Positions 1 through 9,967 of a DNA stretch of 22,720 nt are shown here, piece by piece. A program made the translations under genes and the position numbers. Under the pieces are notes generated by a model, which was not told where the DNA came from, searched no databases, and saw nothing but the letters and a program-made list of their open reading frames with translations. The DNA is from Antrodiella citrinella (taxonomy: Eukaryota; Basidiomycota; Agaricomycetes; Polyporales; Steccherinaceae), in NCBI GenBank assembly GCA_004802725.1, contig SGPM01000395.1, positions 1-22,720 of the forward strand, written 5' to 3'. Position 1 is the stretch's first letter; each line of letters opens with the position of its first letter.

Positions 1-211
1 AGCTACTACAGCTGTATATATACAAGTAGAGAGGCTCGGCCATGCGCTGCGCGCCATGGCCGAATGCGAGTCATCGAGACAAAGGACAAAAAAAGGAAAG
101 GAGGAGTCATCGGAATGTGAAAGGTGAAAGTACGAGTGTGATTAGATGGAAGGAATATGGTTACATAACAGTAGACGTACGCCGAGATTCAACCAATACA
201 AACGCAATCAT

Positions 212-995
212 CTACATCATTACAAGAGCAACTGTGGTGATGTGCGGCGGTGGCTCCCTACACGGCATACCCAGCGTTGTAAACACCCTTCAGCGATAAA
301 ACTAGCGGGACAACAGTCACAACACGACGTAGATATTTTTCAACGAGGTCAAGTAGCTGATGAAAGGGGAGTACGTACACTTTCCCACATCCCAGCTGAG
401 ATGCCTCACTCTGTTGAAGCAATGAAATGCGAAAGGAGCCGCGAGGACAGCTTTCCCTGCGTACTTGACAGAATCCGGCAGGGTAGAAACAAGTTCGATG
501 ACTTGAACAAAGCCAAACGTCTCAGGCGCAACGAGGTATACAAGGGTATATCCGTATAGTACTGCGAAATAACATGGCCAAACGGAATACACGCAAGGAA
601 GCTGAAAAGTACCACTCACGGACACTGATACCGATTCCTGCGAAACGATGAGAGAAATAGACACAACCGAGGTGAGCTGCGGCTGGTAGATTTCCAGATC
701 TGGACTTTAGGGTCGTTTAAGACGCTGCTTGTTGAGGATGGTCTCTGCGGCAGATGGAGGGAGGCTTTGTGTTCGGACAGTCCTGGTTGGTACAAATGAG
801 TGCACGGTCTGTAGAGAGATGCAACATGTATCCAGCTCTCACCGTTTGACAACGATATTTCGAAGAGACTGAGCACGACCTAGGAATACTTGTGAGGTTG
901 AGACTCTCAGTGAACATGAAAGTACACATACCGAACCGAAAAACAAATGCTGTCTGCCTAAGCGGAGGCCCAAGCCCTACGATGCGTACAGTCAT
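212..995 (-). pseudogene. SDH3: Decayed SDH3-like gene (succinate dehydrogenase cytochrome b subunit)
   Basis: An intact copy would encode the heme- and quinone-binding membrane anchor of mitochondrial complex II. Read on the minus strand, the family landmarks appear in order: a presequence-like piece ending SLPPSAAETILNKQRLKRP, then SPDLEIYQPQLT, SHRFAGIGISV, LLYGYTLVYLVAPETF, KYAGKAVLAAPFAFH, RVRHLSWDVGK, FLSLKGVYNAGYAV and finally TTVALVMM followed by a stop. Intron positions survive: exons 620-808, 379-561 and 212-301 are joined by good donors and acceptors (introns 562-619 and 302-378). A first exon at 932-995 is likely, but its link to the rest is unresolved. The reading frame is broken by TAA at 707-709 (just after KRP), a probable 2-nt insertion near 651-655, TAG at 258-260 where the family has Leu in YAVLGATA, and a further shift near 238-250. 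The usual SPH reads SPD and FNG reads FNR. Kept introns argue against a retrocopy and for a decayed duplicate. Identity is strong; loss of function is inferred and could be mimicked by assembly errors. Confidence 0.78.
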
Positions 996-1461
996 GAACG
1001 ACGGTGACGGTAGAACTCGGAGCCGTGCAATATGTCGTAGTGGCTTCTCCGTCGCTCGGAATCTGTCGGCCGCTGCGTTACCGGCCCACTTCAAGAGTAT
1101 ACCATACCAGACCGAAGAAGCCGATCCAAGCCTCAAGCACCGTCATTTCAATTGAAAACAGGATACTAGCTAGAACGATTGCGAGGTCAGCCAAGGAGAT
1201 CCTAGCGTCCGATATTCTCCTCGCCGACGGTTTACATTGTTTCCCTTAGCGACGATATTTTGATCGAAAACGATCCGGACACTCACCGAAGCTCAAGAAT
1301 GACATCTCGGTCAGGTTAGAAACGATTCTGTATCCGAGCCCACTGAAATTCCTCTCGTGAGATAACCGAAATATCTATATGTAAGCGCATATAAGACACA
1401 ATTCCTTTGACTCGTACACTGTGAACTGGCTGGATACGAAGAAGTTGGGATATCAGCCGGT
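996..1461. other. Intergenic stretch, no gene seen
   Basis: This lies between the likely start of the SDH3-like remnant and the stop codon of the glutaredoxin gene. No reading frame here resembles a known family. It should hold the old SDH3 promoter and the 3' end of the glutaredoxin transcript. Confidence 0.5.
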
Positions 1462-2327
1462 TCATCCTTCCAGAATTTCCTTCAACTCTCCGTTCTCTAC
1501 CATCTCCTGCACAATATCCAGCCCACCAACAAAGTCGCCATTGATGATCAACTGGGGGAAGGTTGGCCAGTTGTTCAACGTCTTCAAACCAGAGCGTACG
1601 CTTTCGTCGCTCAAGATATCGAAGTGAGCGAAGGGGACCTGTTGATCGCGGAGTATGCCGACAATCTTTCGCGAGAATCCACAGCGGGGAGCATCGGGCT
1701 CGCCTTTCATGAAAAGGACGACCCTGTCTAGCTCCATGAGCTTATGCAGTCTCGTGTCCAGCTGCGCTTGTGTCTCGATCTCCTCCACCTCCGCCGCGGC
1801 AGGCTTCTCATTGGTATGTGACTGGGGTGCGATGGCGGTTGGAGAGCGGACATTTGTGGCAATAAGACCCGTCAGCTTTACAGCATCTGCGCCAGAGACG
1901 CGTCCGAGGAGGGTGTGGCCCTGTTAAAGTGATACACAATGGTTAGGGGATTCGGGAGCGGTACATGGTATAGGGATCAAACGCACCCTCAGAACCACAA
2001 AGGAGGGTACGGATTCGACGGTGAATGACTCGGCAATATCTTCCTGCTCCTCGGCTTGCACCTGCACGAGACAGGCAATTGATCAGTGAGATTCCGTCAC
2101 GATAATATGAATATAATTGAATGTATACGTACATGCAACACGAGCAGCTCAGGATGCTTCTTGGCGAGCTCAAGCACGACCTCGTTCATCTGCTTGCATG
2201 GCTCAGCCCATGGTGCCCAGAAATTAATCAGTGACACTCTCTGCAGATCGACTGCGAGCAATTCCTGGAAGCTCTCCGCAGAGTTCACGACGACGAAGTT
2301 CGATGGGGTGGTCGTTTCCGCTGTCAT
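1462..2327 (-). CDS. GRX4: Monothiol glutaredoxin Grx3/Grx4 (PICOT-type)
   Basis: The model is complement(join(1462..1920,1987..2061,2133..2327)), 242 aa, all junctions in phase 0 (introns 71 and 66 nt). Residues 1 to about 105 form a thioredoxin-like domain with WAPWAEPC at 37-44, the one-cysteine version typical of Grx3/4. After a short Ala/Glu/Pro linker, residues about 140-242 form the glutaredoxin domain with the CGFS active site at 170-173, preceded by [13 protein letters not shown] and followed by [14 protein letters not shown]. The family binds a bridging 2Fe-2S cluster with glutathione. It acts in the cytosol and nucleus in iron sensing and iron-sulfur trafficking; in yeast it partners with Fra2 and iron-responsive transcription factors. 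The length matches yeast Grx4 (about 244 aa). The start is the only ATG giving the complete thioredoxin domain. Nothing looks truncated. Confidence 0.93.
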
Positions 2328-3878
2328 GTTTGTGGAATGCTACTAGTAGAGACAGAATCAAGCGACAACGATTTATGTGGTGGTCACCGATTCTTGACCG
2401 AGGAAAGCTGATAAAGACGGAAGACAAGAGAGATGTGGGGAGGAATCTGAGTAAGAGATTGCGCAATTCCACTTATCTGATAAAATCCCCGACCGTGATC
2501 GCGTTAGGTAATCGCTCTTACTCCCACCAAGTCATGCCTTTTCTCACTTCCACGTATGAAAGTTCACTCAGTCAAGCTCTAATCGACATCGACGACTTGA
2601 AATTAGACTGAGATGATACATAGGAAAAGATGGCATTACACGATATTGCATCCGTCAATTATTGTGGGTATTCGTACTTTGTCGATATCAAACCGTGACT
2701 TTAGCTGACAATTTTTGACAGCTGCCAACACAGAGCTGCGATACAAAGAATGTATATATTCATGACTGGTACTGGACGGTCATCTTCCGTACCCAGGTCA
2801 GTCACAACTCGTCGAGGCTCAAAACATCACATGCGATGATCTCATGTTGTTCTATCTCATCGTGTCACTCTCATGGGAATTTGTGCTTGCACGGTCTTCC
2901 GGATGCCCCTGGGTCTGTTCACTGAAAGCTATGTATATCAGTGCGTTACCACGTTGAATGTTCTGAAAGCTTGCGGGACTGGTGTTGATACGTTGACTAG
3001 GACTATCAGCGCTTATTGGTTGCACGCCAAACCTGTGGTTGCGTTCAACAGCCTTTCATTAGATAATTCAGGAAGAAACGTCGGCGATGACACAACGACG
3101 GACATCAAGACAACGATCTACCCTACCTCGTTCAGACCATCAGAATGTGTCGTGCTGACGGTAAATCTTGCACTCACTCCGATCTTGTGACCAAATTATT
3201 CCCACTCAGGCTCACTCCTGACTAGACTCTCTGCAAATCCTTCTCTGGTATGCCCGTGGAGCAGCACAAGTCCTTCTAAAACCCCGTATCTCGTTGTCCT
3301 CAATATAAACTTTCGGATAAGCTATCTTCGTACTCTCGCATCCTGTGTCTTCCAAACACGCGGCGGAGAATATCTTTGGTGCGGCACGATGGCTGCTACA
3401 CGCTAGTGCGCAATGAACATAATTACACCCAGATTACATTCAGAGCCGACACCGGCTGCAGCACCTTGTCTCGGTTCATGCAACGATGGGATTCCAGGGA
3501 CAGTCTGTTCTCTCATGCTCGACCACCGAATGCGGCTGATGGTTCTCAGAACGGACGCTCCGTGGCCCAGTCTGGCAATGGAGCAATGCGATGTTGTCTC
3601 TGATTCACCAATCCAAGAACATGGAACTGGTACGAGAGGGTACGAAACTATTGATATATTCGAATTTCTGGAATAAAGAAAGAGGATGGGGTTGGGATGG
3701 GGTCCGCGATTATGCATCTCTGGCGGGACCGAGAGGCCGTGGGTACAGTAGCAATGCGTCCATAAGAATCCAAACACAGTATAGATGATCATCGCCCACT
3801 TCGGCAGTAACACGACAACAATTAAATGACGCGAGAGCGAGAGCACGCGCGAAATATGCAGACGCAGCGTCGCGCCAT
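2328..3878. other. 1.55-kb intergenic region, no supported gene
   Basis: The stretch lies upstream of the glutaredoxin gene and beyond the Ku70 stop codon. Frames of 70-150 codons occur on both strands around 2873-3190 and 3376-3846, but none shows family motifs or consistent splice structure. The proximal part near 2330-2500 should hold the glutaredoxin promoter, and 3800-3878 the Ku70 3' UTR. Confidence 0.5.
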
Positions 3879-6800
3879 TCAGTTGGCAGCGAGATATTCT
3901 TGAACTCGGTCGAGCAAATCCGCTTTTTTACCCGATACCGCGAGACTGTGGCCCCTGCAGAATTCCTGTAGAGGCAACGATCAGCATCGTATATCTCACA
4001 TCTGCAAAATTGAGCAAGAGCAGCTCGACCGGCGACACTTCATGCATATACTACAGACAGCGGGTGACCGGAACCGCAAAGGAAGAACTCTCACCTTCAG
4101 CGTATCAACCGTGAGCTGTTTACCCAGAAGGAGTCGGAAAACCGGAGAAAATGAGATGCGGAGAAGAGGAAGTAGCAATGGACAGTCAGTTGCTTGTCTG
4201 TGATGTGCCTGAACCATGCCTCACCTTCGCGAGGGTCCCTTGCTCGTAGAAGGAACGGACTTCCCCTTCGGTCTGAGCAGAATTCTAGCCGCAAAACCAA
4301 AGATAGCGTCAGCACTAACATCCTTGAGTGTGGCGTTGTCGAGCATGCCCGACAACACCGAGAAACGATGCGAAGAAGGTAAGAAATGTGAACAAGACTG
4401 ACCACGGCTTTGCGCTTCTTTCCACGGTCTGGCAAATCGACGATGTTGGCTGTTTCGTCCTGTCGCAAAGCTGAGAGCCATTCTTTCATCAACGATCCCG
4501 CACGCTGCCCATGTGGTAAATTAGGTGCGAATCTCCCGAGAAGAAGGGGTTTCGGTACCTTATGCATCGCTGCAGTGTTTGGAAGTGTAACATCTTCGAA
4601 GTCTTCTGGATTGAAGTCGGTTCGGAATGCACTGGCTTCCAATTGTTCATTATGGTATGCAAGAGCTACAGCCATGGGCAAGAAATTGAGAGTAAGCAAT
4701 GAAAGTGGATACGATAGGGCATGTCGGGTTCACCTGGATTGGGGTACGAGTCTGGTGGGTACGACCCATTCTTGACCGTAAGTTTATCGATCCATTTGAG
4801 GGCAGAGTCTCTCAGATCATCCGACGCTGTATGACCACAGTGAGTACATCATAGTGGTCAGGCGCATATACACGACACCGCGCCAGGGAAAAGCACATAC
4901 CACGTAGTCCTTCTTGGACAGGCGCGGCCCGGATGTCGTCTGCAAATGGCAAAGGTATGATATGAATTCCAGCTGGCTCGTTCCAACCACCTTCTTCCGC
5001 TTTCTCTTCCTGTCATCAGAAAAGAAACAGTTGAATTCCCAGTGTCGGCTGTACATTGGGGAGAGAGATCGTACCTGAGGAACCAGGGCGCAAAATACGG
5101 GCGCAGAGTTCCTCCTCATCAGAGCAAGCGCGATACCTATTTTCTCTTTCTTCGCCATGGACTTGATGAGAGCGCTGAACGTCCGTTTGCTTCCAGAATA
5201 AGCCTGTGACAGCCTGTTAGTTACGTGGAGTCCAAGGTTATAACTGCGAATCAGAATACGTGCCATCTCGTCGGGGTAGATAAAGTAGGAATGTTTCACG
5301 TTGTCTTCAAACGATAATTCAGTCTTATCCTTGAACCCCAAAAGCTTGATTCCTGTAAGTAAAGCTGGTCAATAATAGGCCAGACTCAACGTTCCGTATG
5401 TATGCCTACTTGGTTCCAGTCCCAATGTGCGGAATGATTTCTGCTCATCTTGGGTGAAGAAAACCTAGAAACAGCACAATTCAGTTCGGATGTGTGCCGT
5501 AGAAAAAGGGTTCTTGTCTTACTCTGCTGAAAGCAGAAACAGCACGCGTGGTACCACTCATGTCACGCTCGTCGTCGGCTTCCTCCGCTCCAAGAGTTTC
5601 GCCCAATGCCATTCCATAAACGATCGAATCGTTCATTGCTTCGTCCTCTTCGATCTATACACAGCAATAAATATGAGCATCTAACGCGAGAAAGATTAAT
5701 GTACCGTACGTTGTCGACGTAAGTTGTGCGAGAGCCTGCAAGTTCCATCTTATGTCCGACGTCAACGAAATAACGATATGTTCCTTTCTTCTGTTCTGTC
5801 ACCAGTCCATATCTGGACGACGCATTAATTCAATCATTGGTAGACCGCCCTGCGCTGCTGTGTGCTCACCCCTTAACACCAATGACGAATTCAGATGCCA
5901 ACTCTAATGGAATGCTGAATAGTGCACGTTTTGGCACCTCGCGGAACTTCATCTGTGCAAGGAGATCATCTATCCGAGTTATGGAGATGGACTCGAGAAG
6001 CACCGAAGGGTCACCCTCATCGTCGTTGACATTATTTGGCAAGAGCACTGACTGATATGATGTTATTTTCGATGCCTGAGAATCTCATTCGAAACAACAT
6101 ACTGAGTAGAACTTGGTCTGATCAAACGGCTTGTCTTCGGTGCTGATGAAGAACGGCTCAACCATGATACCCGCTTGAGTGAGATCCTAGATTTATGGAT
6201 CAGCTGAGACGTTGAGCTTCTACAACCAATGCGACACACTATCAAAGTGGTTCGGGCAGACGTCATGAGACGTTCTTTGCCAGGTCCTGCGTTCGGATCA
6301 TCCACGTCCGTGATAAGAAAAACCCGCTTAGAGGCAGTCTTGGGTGCGCTGGATTTGTATGTTAGATTCATAAATGTAACATGAATACGACTTTGCTGAC
6401 CCGTCTCGCATAATCCAATTGCAGCTGGTAAACACATCTCCCATGGGCACTCTATGTCCTACGAGTGGTGGGAAAGTTGTTCTGAGAGAGCTGGGATCTT
6501 CCCTAGCGTCTGCATAATGTTCGTCAACAAATGAGACAGTGTAGTTGCATTTGATTCGCACCGTCCAGTAGTTTCATGAGCTCTGAGACTTTCGGAGCAT
6601 CTATAGTAGTAATGGGTTGATATACGAAGTTGTTTTGCTTGATGTCGGCGCCTTGTCCCCCGCTATCGTTCTTTCTGGTCTGAGGGGCAGTTAGTTACAA
6701 GTTAACACAAGGACGTTCGATGATGCCCACAGTGTTAAACAACATGATTCCCACAGCATCGTTCGGTCCTACGATGACCTTCCTCTTCGAAATTTCCATA

Positions 6801-7052
6801 GCGGCTTCGAGCGCGGTGAAGAGATGGCATGTCTTGACGTCTTCATACTTGGGATCCTCGTGAAGCTCAAGCATGGATATGGAGCAGTCAATAGCAAACA
6901 AAATCACGTCTTTCTTGCTTTCGAAAAACTGAAGGACGCGTGTATGGTTAGGGGCAGCTTCTCAACGGCCAAAGCGGGGCACTCACGGACGTGTCCTGCA
7001 ACTCGTCGTCTTCTTCATCGTCAACCCTGTTCCATTCGTCATATGGTGCCAT
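3879..7052 (-). CDS. KU70: Ku70, DNA end-binding subunit of the NHEJ Ku heterodimer
   Basis: The model has 19 exons and 646 aa: complement(join(3879..3965,4095..4115,4225..4272,4403..4504,4559..4665,4734..4826,4901..5009,5075..5203,5264..5352,5410..5464,5523..5654,5710..5812,5870..6051,6103..6186,6240..6348,6401..6509,6562..6679,6731..6928,6987..7052)); all phases agree. An N-terminal von Willebrand A-like domain (about 28-240) starts KKDVILFAIDCSISM. The DNA-encircling beta-barrel core follows, with PKRALFSIP, YGLVTEQKKGTY, GFKDKTEL and GSKRTFSALIKSM. After the C-terminal arm (YHNEQLEASAF) comes a SAP domain (about 606-645) ending KKADLLDRVQEYLAAN. With Ku80 the protein binds broken DNA ends and starts non-homologous end joining; it also acts at telomeres. 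Size is normal for fungi. Odd points: intron 5204-5263 starts with GC, introns 5204-5263 and 4505-4558 are readable in frame, and exon 18 is only 21 nt. The junction between exons 16 and 17 (130-nt intron) is the least certain and could hide a tiny exon. Confidence 0.95.
5204..5263 (-). other. Probable GC-AG intron in Ku70, readable in frame
   Basis: The flanking protein (YPDEM then AYSGSKRTF) matches Ku70 only if these 60 nt are removed in phase 0. The donor would be GCACGT, the branch site ACTAAC and the acceptor CACAG. No GT donor gives the right phase. The 60 nt contain no stop, so retention would insert 20 residues between positions 415 and 416. Confidence 0.72.
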
Positions 7053-7401
7053 AACTGATCAAAGTAATGGGAAATTTGGTTTATGAAGGTGGTTGATGCA
7101 GGAAGAGAGTCAAGTCGCGAAGAAACGGTCGTGGCGTGGCCAGAAAGCTTTGGCCGCTCGAGTCACCGACGCGACGCTCGTTTTGGGACGCGTGGACCGT
7201 GTCTCTCCACGTGATGGGCACGGGATTAGGGCGTCTAATGACGTAATCTTCGAGTTGTCAAAGCTGTTGAACGCACTGGCAGAACTTCTTCTTGTCTTTC
7301 CATCATCACCTGGCGTTTCGTTCCAAGAAGCATCAATTGCCATCCTGAACACACAGCACGCAGTGTAACCTGAGTTTGATCCCCCGTAGTGCCCATCCAA
7401 G
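7053..7401. promoter_or_regulatory. Divergent promoter shared by Ku70 and PTPA
   Basis: The 349 bp between the two start codons must drive Ku70 leftward and PTPA rightward. Visible motifs are ACGCGT at 7188-7193, which equals the MluI cell-cycle box of yeasts, and the E-box CACGTG at 7208-7213. Both sit near the middle. Their function here is inference; no TATA box is obvious. Confidence 0.55.
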
Positions 7402-8821
7402 ATGGCACTGAGGCATATTTCGGTCGCAGAACTATCTGACATGCCTCTGCCTACTCTTAAAATCAAGACAGAGGAAGACGTGGCTGCATGGCGCGAGACG
7501 CAAGGCTATCGTGACTATGCCCGATTTCTGAGACAACTGAATGAGTCGGTCGTCGGGCATTTCCTACCGTGGATCAGTCCTGTGCAGTCAAAGGTATATT
7601 TACGCTCTACTCTATAATGCAGTCGCTGACACGACATGTAGGCAACCACGTCGATGCTACAGATGCTCGATACATTAGATCGCTGGATTGAGGAGATCCC
7701 TCCTCTCGAAACACCGCAGCGGTTCGGTAATCTCGCCTTCCGCACCTGGGGTAAACGACTCGAAGATGTGGGTTCTGCATTGCATACGACTCACCGATCC
7801 AGCTAAAGGGTGAATAGGATGCCCCATCCTTGTTGGCCGATCTTCTACCTGCCGAACTTTCTCCAGTGATACCGTACCTCATGCCATACTTCTTGACCTC
7901 GTTCGGATCATTCTCCCGCATGGACTACGGTACAGGCCACGAAACGTCCTTTGCCCTACTGCTGCTGTGTTTGACCCTACTCCGCTTCTTCGAGCCGACC
8001 CTAGAAGAGGGTAGAGACATTGTTCTGGTCGTCTTCCTCCGATACATTCGTTTGTGCTGGAAGCTGCAAGACGTATATCGTTTGGAACCAGCTGGCAGTC
8101 ATGGGGTATGGGGTCTTGATGATTACAGCTTCCTCGGATATATCTTCGGTAGTGCGCAGTTGCGAGGTTCGTGGTTTCATACAGTTTCATTTAGCCATCT
8201 GTTGAAAATTTGACGTACAGATTCTGATGTACCCGTGTCGTCGGTCTTGAATCCGCCGCTGCCTGCAACGAATCTATACTTCATGTCCATCTCGCGCATA
8301 CGCGAGGTCAAATCGGGCCCATTTCCCGAGCATTCGTCACAACTACATAGTATTGCGTGTGGAGTTCCTCGATGGACTAAGGTCAATTCCGGCCTGCTCA
8401 AGATGTACGAGGTAGGTTAATGCGGCCCATTCTCACGTAGTCGGCGAACTGAGTTGTTTCGTAGGCGGAAGTTCTGGGCAAACGTGTGGTGGTCCAACAT
8501 ATACCTCTCGGCGGACTCCTTGATTGGCACCCATCATCTTCTCGACATGAGCATCCAGCTAGAGTGCAGCCGACCAGTGCTACCGGTACTCCAGCTCCTT
8601 GGGCGGCGACGTCAGTGTCTTCTCCGGCCACGTACGGTCGGACCGCAATACCCGCACCCTCCTCCGCCCCGTGGGCATCCAATACATACGGTCAGATGCC
8701 AGGGGTGTCGCAGAGGGGTGCAGGATCACTCGTACCATCCCAGGTGCCGGTTGGGGTCTTAGCCAATACAACTCTACGGCCGACGAGGTACCCCGGGACG
8801 GATTCCACCCGCAACAAATAG
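7402..8821 (+). CDS. RRD1: PTPA-family PP2A activator (peptidyl-prolyl isomerase, Rrd1 type)
   Basis: The model is join(7402..7593,7642..7767,7818..8166,8221..8411,8465..8821), 404 aa, with introns of 48-54 nt and all phases agreeing. The PTPA fold covers residues about 15-306. Hallmarks are DYGTGHETSF (142-151) and EPAGSHGVWGLDD (196-208), followed by YSFLGYIFGSAQL, then IACGVPRWTKVNSGLLKMY and QHIPLGGLL. The family binds the PP2A catalytic subunit and helps load its active-site metals with ATP; it also has prolyl isomerase activity. It acts in the cytosol and nucleus in TOR and stress signalling. Residues 307-404 are a Ser/Thr/Pro/Ala-rich, probably disordered tail. The total length is closer to yeast Rrd1 (about 393 aa) than Rrd2, so the RRD1 symbol is likely but not proven. 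The start codon follows the divergent promoter and opens a long uninterrupted first exon. Confidence 0.93.
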
Positions 8822-9180
8822 GGAAATCGTATCGATTCGAACAGACGTCCTTCCACATCGTTTCACGTGTCTCGTTCCTCATTGGCCCGACGACCATCTA
8901 ATGATTCATTCATGACCGCATCGTGCATGGAATTCTGGTCCAGACTCTGATTCAGGCTGACGAGGAAGACAGCGTATTTGAGGATGAACACTTTTGTAGC
9001 TCCTAGCTTCCTTCTCTACCCTGTAGCGTTTCGACTGTTCTTGAGATGGACATAGGGTAGTGGAGTTGTACAAAGTTGTACCGAGTTTGTCCAGGGACTC
9101 TATTGTCAGCATCGAGGGAAATCGCGTAACACGCGTAACAGCCGACGTTTTGGTCACGTGACACAGATGTAATCGATTGC
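8822..9180. promoter_or_regulatory. PTPA 3' region and ODC promoter
   Basis: No gene is seen here; a 144-codon minus-strand frame at 8906-9340 lacks any family signal. Near the right end are a perfect tandem 9-mer CGCGTAACA at 9123-9131 and 9132-9140, and a palindromic E-box TCACGTGA at 9154-9161. They sit just upstream of the likely start of the ODC leader. They are candidate upstream elements; function is inferred from position only. Confidence 0.45.
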
Positions 9181-9967
9181 TCAAATTTTCAATTTTCAGC
9201 GAAAGGCTCCTCATCAACTTCTGACCTTCCCAACACTTCAACTCACCCCCAAAGGACCTTCTGCCTCTCTCATCGACCAGTCTGCCGTCGTAGCAGTACA
9301 TACGACTGCAGAGACCCCCTCTGCCATCATTCCTGATCAAGCGCGAAACAGCGATCTACGGCTGTTGACCCGCGAGTACGTGGTTATGAGATTTTCGTGC
9401 AAGTTTGTATGTTAACCCAGCGATGTTTTTCGTGTTTTAGGTGGTCATCGGTTCGAGGTACGTCTTGAATCACCGTCTCGTCATCTGCTTTTGCTCACAA
9501 GATGACACGTCGATTTGCAGGAGAACCTCCCTGACAGGACTAAACGCAAGCCGCGCACATTCTGTGCTCCTTTGCTTTTTCCATCTGCCCAGTCCCACTC
9601 GTCTCTTCCAGCCCCGACCCATATCCCTTCAAGCTCTTTCCTCGCTGTCCAGGGAGCGAGGAAACCCACTTCGGCTGAAGTAAACCGCCCACTTACCGTG
9701 CCTATCCCGCCCGGATCGTCCCCTGCGACCGCGGCGGTAGGATCGGTAATACTGGTCTACGAGCCACTCCGACGAAAAGCAATTACGGTCTCTCATCCAG
9801 CATCTTTGTACGCTTTCAGCTTGGACTTTCTGCGTCCTACGCACCAACGCCAAGCTAACTCTCGTGAAGAGAACATAGATATAGAGCACCATCGCCACTT
9901 AGACTCCCCCATCTCACAACATCACCCCGCCACCCCATCTCCTCAACCACTTAACCCACAAGCAATT
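9181..9967 (+). promoter_or_regulatory. Long ODC 5' leader with two likely introns
   Basis: Two well-formed introns can be read: 9376-9440 (GTACGT to TTTTAG) and 9458-9520 (GTACGT to TTGCAG). They leave a 17-nt exon between them. All ATG triplets between 9376 and 9967 fall inside those introns; the 447 nt from 9521 to the start codon contain none in any frame. The last 60 nt are rich in C and A, typical of a fungal leader. Long leaders are known for ODC mRNAs in other eukaryotes, where they affect translation. The transcription start is not visible; 9181 is an estimate. Confidence 0.6.

Noticed and set aside
3376..3846. Overlapping frames of 75-147 codons on both strands downstream of Ku70
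   Set aside because: No recognisable motif, and the plus-strand candidates do not agree with one splice pattern.
8906..9340. 144-codon minus-strand frame between PTPA and ODC
   Set aside because: No family motif, and it overlaps the ODC promoter and leader.
9515..9967. In-frame extension of ODC by about 150 residues at the N-terminus
   Set aside because: The frame is open but has no ATG, reads as Ser/Pro-rich noise, begins inside a likely intron, and the first ATG at 9968 gives a normal enzyme length.
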